Origin: Spirochaetales bacterium
GTDB taxonomy: Bacteria; Spirochaetota; Spirochaetia; DSM-27196; PWMO01
NCBI GenBank assembly: GCA_007123465.1
Contig: SKLB01000248.1
Span: 1-7,589 of the forward strand
Direction of reading: 5' to 3'
Length of the DNA: 7,589 nt
In this document: one piece after another, positions 1 to 6,791 of the stretch
How positions within the stretch are numbered: position 1 is the first letter of the stretch
Layout of the letters: the number at the start of each line of letters is the position of its first letter
Position numbers and translations under genes: made by a program
The notes under the pieces: model-generated
The model's input: only the letters and a program-made list of their open reading frames with translations
What the model was told of the DNA's origin: nothing
Database searches by the model: none

Positions 1-191
1 AAGCCGAGGATCTCGCCTTCCTCGATCCAGACGTAGCTGTGCCTGTAGTCCTTCTCTATCTCGCTGTCTTTGACGTACGGAGAGGGGATGACAAACGTGT
101 CGATATGCAGCAGCGGATTGCGTTCCACCCGGCGTTCGAGCTCTGGGGTCAGCGGCTGGATCGCCGTGACTCCACTGGTTGTCTCGCTCAT
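1..191 (-). CDS. N-terminal fragment of an unrecognised protein (possibly GNAT-type acetyltransferase)
   Basis: An open frame of 63 codons reads leftward from an ATG at 191-189 and runs off the left edge without a stop. The start is favoured because a -10-like box sits six bases upstream, in the same arrangement as two other genes here. The visible protein begins MSETTSGVTAIQPLTPELE and continues through a charged stretch containing HIDTFVIPSPYVKDSE and then SYVWIEEGEILG. The last part reads like a beta strand, a turn and a second strand, as in the first strands of GNAT acetyltransferases, but the acetyl-CoA-binding motif lies outside the window, so this is only a guess from memory. No signal peptide or membrane segment is visible. 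The gene is divergent from ettA and may share a control region with it. That it is a real gene is fairly sure; its function is not established. Confidence 0.6.
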   Translation of the reverse strand, partial: MSETTSGVTAIQPLTPELERRVERNPLLHIDTFVIPSPYVKDSEIEKDYRHSYVWIEEGEILG

Positions 192-197
192 AGCACC

Positions 198-206
198 ACT
201 GTAGCA
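198..206 (-). promoter_or_regulatory. Extended -10 box of the left-edge gene, leaderless arrangement
   Basis: Read on the minus strand the bases are TGC TACAGT. This is an extended -10 (TGn) followed by a hexamer matching TATAAT at four of six positions, including the key TA and final T. Six bases (GGTGCT) separate it from the ATG at 191, so the predicted first transcribed base is the A of the start codon. No recognisable -35 is present at 17 bases spacing. It is an inference from spacing, supported by the same pattern at two other genes. Confidence 0.45.
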
Positions 207-246
207 TGAATTGCACTCTGCGGGCATGGTAGAGCGGGCGGCATTC

Positions 247-255
247 TGCTATGCT
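247..255 (+). promoter_or_regulatory. Extended -10 box of ettA, leaderless arrangement
   Basis: The sequence TGC TATGCT is an extended -10 with four of six matches to TATAAT. It is followed by six bases (CTGTGC) and then the ATG at 262. The predicted transcript would begin at the start codon. There is no purine-rich Shine-Dalgarno sequence in the preceding 20 bases at a usable distance. The -35 at 17 bases spacing is weak (TGGTAG), which an extended -10 can compensate for. Confidence 0.45.
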
Positions 256-261
256 CTGTGC

Positions 262-1944
<1,683 letters not shown>

Positions 1945-1950
1945 GCGCTT

Positions 1951-1969
1951 TGTCAGCCAACGCCTGACA
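1951..1969. terminator. Small hairpin between convergent genes, weak terminator candidate
   Basis: TGTCAG at 1951-1956 and CTGACA at 1964-1969 form a perfect six-base-pair inverted repeat with a seven-base loop (CCAACGC). It lies in the 42-base gap between the stops of ettA (1944) and the sulfatase/GDPD gene (1987), where a bidirectional terminator would be expected. No run of T follows on either strand and the stem is short, so intrinsic termination would be inefficient. Confidence 0.3.
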
Positions 1970-1986
1970 CTCGCGCAGCAGTCGCT

Positions 1987-4900
1987 TCAGTAGCACCGGC
2001 CGGCAGCCAGATCATCGCTATAGATCGCGTCCACGCCCAGCTCGCGCAGCCGGTGATAATCACTGCAGGAGTTGACGGTGTGTGCGTAGGTGTGAACTCC
2101 GTACTCCGAAAGGCGTGCCGCAAGACCGTCCTCCGCGATGGCAGCCGGCATCGCCACCGCCACAAGCACATCGCCGTGGCGCTGCTGCATGTCGCGTGCC
2201 TGCATCACTACCCGGTCGCTATCACGGTTACCGGGGTAGCGGTAGAGCGTCCAGATCATATTCCGGTAACCCAATTCCAGCACCGCGCCCAGCTCCTCTG
2301 GATGATAGAGCTGCGGCACGATCCGCCGTTGGTGACCGTCGATACGCTCGGCTATCTTCTGCAACGCCCGGATGTTGTCACGCTTGACATCGGTGACGAT
2401 AACCGCGCGCGGATTCCGCCACAGGAAGTCGCGCAGTTGATCCAGGTCCAGCGGGGTTACCCCCAACGGGCTTTCCAGTTGGCGCAGTTCGCGGTAAGCC
2501 AGAGGCTCGCCGGCCGCAAAGCCGTAGAGGCGCTCGAATATGGTGTCCCAATCGTGCAGCCCGATGAGCCGCCGATCGGAGGTCCATTCGAAGTCCAGTT
2601 CAAATACGTTGAAGCGTGCGGCATTGGCCCGCAGCGCTTGCAGCGAATTGGTGTAGGTTGTCTCGTTGTAGCGGCCCCCGGCGTGGGCAACCGTCACCAA
2701 ATCCTGCCGCAGCGCGTGCGCCGGAGATCGGCTGCCCAGCGGGTAGATGTCGAATCGTTCCAGCTGAGGATTCACGCCTTGTTCTGGCCCCGGCTCAGCT
2801 TCCGGCAGCGGCTCCAGTTCCAGAATCAAACTGCGCACCCTCAGATCAACCGCCGAATCTGACACAAGCGAATGCACGCGCAGGTCCACCCAGACGCGCT
2901 CGAGTACCTCGGCGGTCGAGAAGTGCAGACGCATTTTGAACGCCTCCCCGGATGCCAGCTCGGGCATTGGCGGCAGATCCAGATCGATCTCCTCGTACGA
3001 CGCCATTAGCTGCAGCGAAGGCTGCAGCACCGGCACGTCTGCCGCACCGTTGATTGGTGCCACCTCCAGCTCCAGGCTGAGGCTTACCTGTGTTTGCGGT
3101 GCTATCTCCAGGTACTGAGCGCTTGTGAGCATCAGCGATTTGCCGGCCGCCACGCTATACTCAGCGTCTTGCAGCAGACTCCATCGCTGTTGGCGCGGAT
3201 CGGCTGCGTGCAGCGGCTGTAGCTCTTCCTCGCCCGGATCACCGGCATCTGATAACTGGTATTCAACCCCGGGAATCAGCGTAGCCGCACGGTAGGCGGC
3301 CATTAGCCGCTGCGGCAGCTCGCCGAGCTCACTCACGCGCTCATGCGCGGTCTCGTAATGCGGCGCGAACAGCGCGCCGCTGGATGGCACAAAACGTTGC
3401 AGTCGGCGCCCTTCGGGCACGCTGTGGATCACCAGGCCGGTCTGCGCGTCGACACCCTTGGCAATGTAACGGCCGAAATGCATCGGGCGCGTTGAGTCGT
3501 AACGGCGCAGAATACTGCGCCCGGCGAAACGCGACGCGTGATCATCAGCACCGAGGTAGTCGAGCACCGTGATCGGCAGATCGCACAGGCCAACGACTTC
3601 ATTCTGAAGCACCGGCTGTTGCAGTTCGGGCGTCCATACTACGGTAGTACCCCAGTAACGCCCGAATCGGTGCCCGGAAACGCCGTGAGACTCGTCGGAT
3701 ACCAGAAACACCGCGGTATTATCAAGATATCCATCGCGCTCCAGACGCGCAAAGAACTCATCCAGCGCTTCATCGAGGTAGGCAACCGCTGCAATCTTGC
3801 GGCTCGGGTAATCTTCGGCGTATTGGTCGCTGACCCCGTAAGGGTGGTGTGTGCCCACGCTCAGCAGGGTCAGGAACCACGGCTCGGAATGCGCGTCGAG
3901 CCGTTCGATGAAGTCAGCAACCTGCTCGAAGTAGGCCTTGTCGTCCGGGCCCCATCGGAACGCAACGTGGCTGTAGTCAAAAAAATCCTTTCCCAGCACG
4001 TCTTCAAAACCGGCTTCGGGCATGAAGCGATCCTTGGACATATAGGATAGCCCGGCGGCCTGAAGATAGACCGTGCGGTAGCCGATATCGCGCATGGTCT
4101 GCGCCAGCGCCGCCGGTCGCTGATCCGGCGGCGCCTCGATATAAGGATAGATCTTCGGCGTGCTGAGATCCAACCGTGGATAGTCTCCGGTAAGCGCCGA
4201 GTAGAGTCCTCGAATAGTCTGACGCGCATGAGCCACCGACTGGGTTGCAACCAGGCCGGAGTCGGCCAGCCGGCTCAGCGCCGGCATCTGGACCGCGTAC
4301 CCAACACCGCTCTGCTGCTGCACCTGACGCAGGTAGACCCCCGGAATTCCTTCTACAATCAGCAGCAGAACATTGTGCGCTGCTTCGGCGCGCGGCAGCA
4401 GCAGCTCTCCTGTCAGGTCCCCGCGCGCCACCACGCCCGAGGCGTCTGCGTTGACTGTGTGCACCACGGAATCACGGCTTGCGGTTGCGGGGCGGTAGGG
4501 TCGCCGCAGCGACTCATGCAGCGATAGCACAACCACACTGTGCTCGTGCCACGCCGAGCCACCGGCTGTCGCGCCAGAAGCGCCAAACAACACAACCGCG
4601 GTCAGCGTCATCACAAGCGCGCGCTTCGGCGTGAGACGGCGCTGCTGCTGAACGCGCGCGGCAACCACCGCGTACACTACGATCACGCCCGCCAGTAGCA
4701 GGCCGAACAGAGCAAACTGCAAACCAGAGATGCTTCCGTGCAGAAACGTGGCGTGCGTAGCAAACACTGCGTCCTGCAACTCGACTACCGTATCCATGGC
4801 TGCGATCATCTCAAGGTTAGCAATATAGAGCAGGGTGTAGAGAACCGCAGCAGCGACACCCAGCAGCACGTGCAGTGCACCCAATAGATAGACTGCCAGC

Positions 4901-5046
4901 AGAACAGCCGTTGCAACGCCTGCTTCCAGCACTACACCGTACGCGGACAGCGCTGCAGCCGGCAGCATGCGCGCCAGCAACAGACGTCCGGATACAACCG
5001 TCACTGCAACAAGCAGCGCCATTGCGCACAGAACTCTGCGTTCCAC
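1987..5046 (-). CDS. LTA-synthase-like sulfatase/phosphoglycerol transferase fused to a GDPD/PI-PLC-like domain
   Basis: This is a 1019-residue membrane protein. About five hydrophobic segments lie at residues 5-25, 33-53, 56-77, 107-130 and 142-160, as in LTA synthases, with the rest probably outside the membrane. A sulfatase-superfamily domain (about 222-505) carries NVLLLIVEG (metal ligand E232), RQTIRG (likely catalytic T277), GTHHPY (H400/H401) and SDESHG (D451, H454). Residues 600-750 are strand-rich with no recognised fold. The C-terminal domain (about 780-1019) is GDPD-like: AHAGG (H788), FELDF (E816, D818), LHDW (H831, D832), TDVK near 886 and HTVN near 989. By family knowledge, the first module moves or cleaves phosphoglycerol-type head groups and the second cuts glycerophosphodiesters; the substrates here are unknown. 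The start is GTG at 5046, with GGAG eight bases upstream. It is the third gene of its operon, 16 bases after the 113-residue gene. The first domain could instead be a phosphoethanolamine transferase or a true sulfatase. Confidence 0.88.
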   Translation of the reverse strand: MERRVLCAMALLVAVTVVSGRLLLARMLPAAALSAYGVVLEAGVATAVLLAVYLLGALHVLLGVAAAVLYTLLYIANLEMIAAMDTVVELQDAVFATHATFLHGSISGLQFALFGLLLAGVIVVYAVVAARVQQQRRLTPKRALVMTLTAVVLFGASGATAGGSAWHEHSVVVLSLHESLRRPYRPATASRDSVVHTVNADASGVVARGDLTGELLLPRAEAAHNVLLLIVEGIPGVYLRQVQQQSGVGYAVQMPALSRLADSGLVATQSVAHARQTIRGLYSALTGDYPRLDLSTPKIYPYIEAPPDQRPAALAQTMRDIGYRTVYLQAAGLSYMSKDRFMPEAGFEDVLGKDFFDYSHVAFRWGPDDKAYFEQVADFIERLDAHSEPWFLTLLSVGTHHPYGVSDQYAEDYPSRKIAAVAYLDEALDEFFARLERDGYLDNTAVFLVSDESHGVSGHRFGRYWGTTVVWTPELQQPVLQNEVVGLCDLPITVLDYLGADDHASRFAGRSILRRYDSTRPMHFGRYIAKGVDAQTGLVIHSVPEGRRLQRFVPSSGALFAPHYETAHERVSELGELPQRLMAAYRAATLIPGVEYQLSDAGDPGEEELQPLHAADPRQQRWSLLQDAEYSVAAGKSLMLTSAQYLEIAPQTQVSLSLELEVAPINGAADVPVLQPSLQLMASYEEIDLDLPPMPELASGEAFKMRLHFSTAEVLERVWVDLRVHSLVSDSAVDLRVRSLILELEPLPEAEPGPEQGVNPQLERFDIYPLGSRSPAHALRQDLVTVAHAGGRYNETTYTNSLQALRANAARFNVFELDFEWTSDRRLIGLHDWDTIFERLYGFAAGEPLAYRELRQLESPLGVTPLDLDQLRDFLWRNPRAVIVTDVKRDNIRALQKIAERIDGHQRRIVPQLYHPEELGAVLELGYRNMIWTLYRYPGNRDSDRVVMQARDMQQRHGDVLVAVAMPAAIAEDGLAARLSEYGVHTYAHTVNSCSDYHRLRELGVDAIYSDDLAAGRCY

Positions 5047-5054
5047 GATACACT

Positions 5055-5058
5055 CTCC
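5055..5058 (-). promoter_or_regulatory. Shine-Dalgarno of the sulfatase/GDPD fusion, fixing a GTG start
   Basis: On the minus strand GGAG stands eight bases before GTG at 5046-5044. The good spacing and the absence of another nearby start support GTG initiation. Unlike the first gene of this operon, this internal gene uses a normal ribosome binding site. Confidence 0.65.
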
Positions 5059-5062
5059 GTGA

Positions 5063-5404
5063 TCAGGTCCTGCGCACGAGTTCCAGCTGAATCGAGTCGC
5101 CGTTCCGCGTAAGCTCGATCGAGTCGCACATCATCCCGATCAGCATCATCTCGTTACTCTCTTCGATTTCGCCGGTCAGTTGCCAGTAATAGTCTTCGAG
5201 CTCTGGTTGTCGCTTGACCACCAGTCCGGCTTTCAGTTCCTCGTACTGTTGATCACTGATGTCCAGCTTACTGAACTGAAAACGCATACGGTAACGCCCC
5301 TGCTCGGGGAAGACCTCGATGCGAGATTCCGCGTTGAAGTGGTAGAGGAAATAGGTCAGGACCTCGTCGACAATCTTTGAGATCTTCTTCTGCTCGTGTT
5401 TCAT
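5063..5404 (-). CDS. Conserved-looking small protein of unknown function, middle gene of the envelope operon
   Basis: The product has 113 residues, is rich in charged residues and has no signal peptide or membrane segment, so it is probably cytosolic. I do not recognise it. Its ATG at 5404 overlaps the stop of the upstream DUF1576-type gene in an ATGA, which points to translational coupling; a GGAG lies 12 bases upstream, too far to be ideal. The N-terminal helix (SKIVDEVLTYFL) followed by alternating strands, and the C-terminal MMCDSIELTRNGDSIQLEL, faintly recall the ends of the GHKL ATPase fold seen in anti-sigma kinases. The ATP-binding N-box asparagine, DxGxG and GxG motifs are missing, so any such relation would be to a degenerate, non-ATP-binding version. 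Its place between a membrane protein and a surface enzyme gene suggests it serves one of them. The stop lies 16 bases before the next start. Confidence 0.8.
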   Translation of the reverse strand: MKHEQKKISKIVDEVLTYFLYHFNAESRIEVFPEQGRYRMRFQFSKLDISDQQYEELKAGLVVKRQPELEDYYWQLTGEIEESNEMMLIGMMCDSIELTRNGDSIQLELVRRT

Positions 5405-6654
5405 GATGTTGTTCTGCTCCGTGCAAACGCATCAAAAATCGGCGCCAGAAACGACGCAACAAACCCACCGGCGAAACCGTTGTTGTAAAGGTTGATGCCG
5501 CCGTGGAGAATCCCCACGTTCATCACAATCGATAGATGAAAGAAACCGGCTGCAAGGCCGGCAAGCGGCCCAAACTGGCCGGAAATCGGCGCCAGCGTTG
5601 TGCCGAACAGCCCGGCGATGATCACTACCGTGGTGGTAGTCTCCCAGACCTTTACAAAAGACGCCAGCACAACGCCTGCCAATACCGGAATACAGTTCAG
5701 CGGGTGCTTACCAAAAGCGGCAAAACCAACCACGGTCATTATACCACCGATAACCGGGCCGTTGAAGCTGCCCTGCAGTAACAGTACAAACAGGGTAGAG
5801 ACAAGTCCCATCACGCCCATGTTGATCAGGGTCGAAGCGTGATCACCAATCTGAACGAAGTCGCTTACCAGACGGCCACTGGAAGAGAGCACGCGCCACA
5901 TTGAGTCACCAAGTGCACGGTAGTTTGCCCGCGAAAGGTAGAGCCCCAGTACAATCAGCACAACGAAGAACACCGAGAAGCAGATTTCAAATAACCGGTG
6001 CGAGTACTCAACCAGGGTGATCTCGGCGGCTACCTCGAAGCGAAAGCTGCGAAACACCGCTACAAAGAACGATCCAACAACCCCGCCGGTGAAGCCGATA
6101 TTGTAGATGTTGTAACCGTCGTGAAAACGCAGCATATGCGAGGCAAGCGGCGGCAGAACAAATCCCACCATCGCGCCGAACAGCACTCCCAGCACAATGC
6201 CCACCGGCGGCGCCAGCCCGGCGTGAAACGAGAAGAAGCTGACCAGCGGGGCCAGCGTTGTTCCGAACAGCGCTACCAGCAGGCTGTTGCGAAACGGTAT
6301 CCCTTGCACGCGCGTGTAGCACAGCGCACCGGCCAGTATGGGCCAGATGTTGTAGATATTCTTGCCGAAGAAGGCAAACCCGATCACGGTGTACACCGCC
6401 GCAATGAAGGGACCGCTGACCTGCACACGGCATATCGCCACCAGTGCCACCGATATCAGACCGCACAGCCCGGCGTTGATCAACGTGGCTCCTACGCCTC
6501 CAACGGCCAGGTAGTCGTTCAGCAGCAGACTGCGTGCGCTGATTATGCGCAGCAATCCCTCGCCGCTGACACTCAGCGGTTCAATAATCAGACCACCAAG
6601 CAGCATGAGCGCCGGCAGCGCGGACAAGAAGAGGAAGGCCTGTTTTTCATTCAT
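5401..6654 (-). CDS. DUF1576-type polytopic membrane protein with two homologous halves
   Basis: The 417-residue product is strongly hydrophobic, with roughly ten or more membrane segments and no cleavable signal. I recognise it as a DUF1576-family protein; no function is known to me. It is an internal duplication. Residues 47-201 and 265-409 share, in the same order, TLINAG/TLINMG, GFAFFGK/GFAAFGK followed by PILAG/PVLAG, FGTTLAP in both, and YNIYNIGFTGG/INLYNNGFAGG. Such paired halves are typical of transporters and channels, so transport is a reasonable inference. I chose the ATG at 6654 (MNEKQAFLF) over an in-frame ATG at 6678. A strong promoter (TTGCCA, 17 bases, TACAAT) lies six bases before 6654, so transcription would start at that codon and the upstream ATG would lie in the promoter. 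It heads a three-gene operon and overlaps the next gene by ATGA. It is divergent from hypA. Confidence 0.88.
   Translation of the reverse strand: MNEKQAFLFLSALPALMLLGGLIIEPLSVSGEGLLRIISARSLLLNDYLAVGGVGATLINAGLCGLISVALVAICRVQVSGPFIAAVYTVIGFAFFGKNIYNIWPILAGALCYTRVQGIPFRNSLLVALFGTTLAPLVSFFSFHAGLAPPVGIVLGVLFGAMVGFVLPPLASHMLRFHDGYNIYNIGFTGGVVGSFFVAVFRSFRFEVAAEITLVEYSHRLFEICFSVFFVVLIVLGLYLSRANYRALGDSMWRVLSSSGRLVSDFVQIGDHASTLINMGVMGLVSTLFVLLLQGSFNGPVIGGIMTVVGFAAFGKHPLNCIPVLAGVVLASFVKVWETTTTVVIIAGLFGTTLAPISGQFGPLAGLAAGFFHLSIVMNVGILHGGINLYNNGFAGGFVASFLAPIFDAFARSRTTS
5428..5862 (-). repeat. Second copy of the internal protein duplication in the DUF1576-type gene
   Basis: This covers about residues 265-409 of the membrane protein, homologous to residues 47-201. 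Similarity is mainly at protein level, but one segment is still nearly identical in DNA: 5591-5610 differs from 6251-6270 at one of 20 bases, where both encode the FGTTLAP motif. Confidence 0.7.
6052..6516 (-). repeat. First copy of the internal protein duplication in the DUF1576-type gene
   Basis: This covers about residues 47-201, with the same ordered motifs as the second copy. The two copies are separated by about 63 residues, including a hydrophobic segment near 220-240. An odd number of spanning segments between or within the halves would give an inverted topology; this cannot be settled by eye. Confidence 0.7.
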
Positions 6655-6660
6655 GGCGGG

Positions 6661-6689
6661 ATTGTAGCGCTCATGCACGCAATTGGCAA
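6661..6689 (-). promoter_or_regulatory. Promoter of the three-gene operon, leaderless arrangement
   Basis: On the minus strand, -35 TTGCCA (6689-6684) matches TTGACA at five of six positions. A 17-base spacer follows, then -10 TACAAT (6666-6661), matching TATAAT at five of six. Six bases (CCCGCC) then lead to the ATG at 6654. The predicted first transcribed base is the A of that ATG. No Shine-Dalgarno sequence is possible in such a transcript. It is the best sigma-70-type promoter in the window. Confidence 0.65.
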
Positions 6690-6702
6690 CAAACGCGTTA
6701 TC
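6677..6702. repeat. 26-base imperfect direct repeat, copy 1 (possible operator)
   Basis: The pattern ACGCAATTGG, AAC, CGCGTT, ATC recurs at 6747-6772, with about 21 shared bases when small gaps are allowed. This copy contains the eight-base palindrome AACGCGTT at 6692-6699. It overlaps the -35 box of the minus-strand operon, where a bound protein could block or aid polymerase. Confidence 0.4.
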
Positions 6703-6746
6703 GTGGTGCAGCGTCGTACGCCAGCCTCTGGACCCGCGGTGCGGAT

Positions 6747-6772
6747 ACGCAATAGGATAACCGCGTTGTATC
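6747..6772. repeat. 26-base imperfect direct repeat, copy 2 (possible operator)
   Basis: The pattern ACGCAATAGG, AAC, CGCGTT, ATC matches copy 1 and begins exactly 70 bases after it. It contains an imperfect inverted repeat, GATAAC then CGC then GTTGTATC. It ends four bases before the GAGG that may serve as the hypA ribosome binding site, so it could overlap the hypA promoter or leader. Confidence 0.4.
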
Positions 6773-6791
6773 TCATGAGGTCACGCCAACG

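Larger units (their letters stand above)
192..261. promoter_or_regulatory. Divergent intergenic region with two back-to-back promoters
   Basis: These 70 bases separate two divergent start codons. Each side carries an extended -10-like box with six bases between it and its ATG (listed separately). No Shine-Dalgarno sequence is seen before either start. The -35 regions are poor on both sides. The two -10 boxes lie about 52 bases apart centre to centre, so polymerases loading on the two sides could interfere with one another. Confidence 0.5.
6655..6791. promoter_or_regulatory. Divergent intergenic region between the membrane operon and hypA
   Basis: These 137 bases hold the leaderless promoter of the minus-strand operon and two copies of a 26-base imperfect direct repeat. 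A GAGG at 6777-6780 lies 11 bases before the hypA start, a long but possible Shine-Dalgarno spacing. I could not identify a convincing hypA promoter; TAGGAT at 6753-6758 is a weak -10 candidate without a -35, and no sigma-54 GG/GC pair fits. Confidence 0.5.

Noticed and set aside
211..261. Upstream TTG start giving ettA 17 extra residues
   Set aside because: The extra residues have no counterpart in EttA, the ATG at 262 fits the family N-terminus, and a -10 box lies between the two candidates.
2053..2862. A 269-codon open frame on the plus strand opposite the GDPD domain
   Set aside because: The opposite strand encodes a GDPD-like domain with conserved motifs; this frame shows none and is a high-GC shadow.
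4310..4655. Short CTG/CAG triplet runs
   Set aside because: They encode Leu or Gln runs of two to four residues in the fusion gene and are too short to be a meaningful repeat array.
6655..6678. Upstream ATG at 6678 for the DUF1576-type protein
   Set aside because: It lies inside the promoter, between the -35 and -10 boxes, and has no ribosome binding site.
6677..6791. Sigma-54 promoter for hypA
   Set aside because: No GG and GC dinucleotides with the required ten-base spacing were found.
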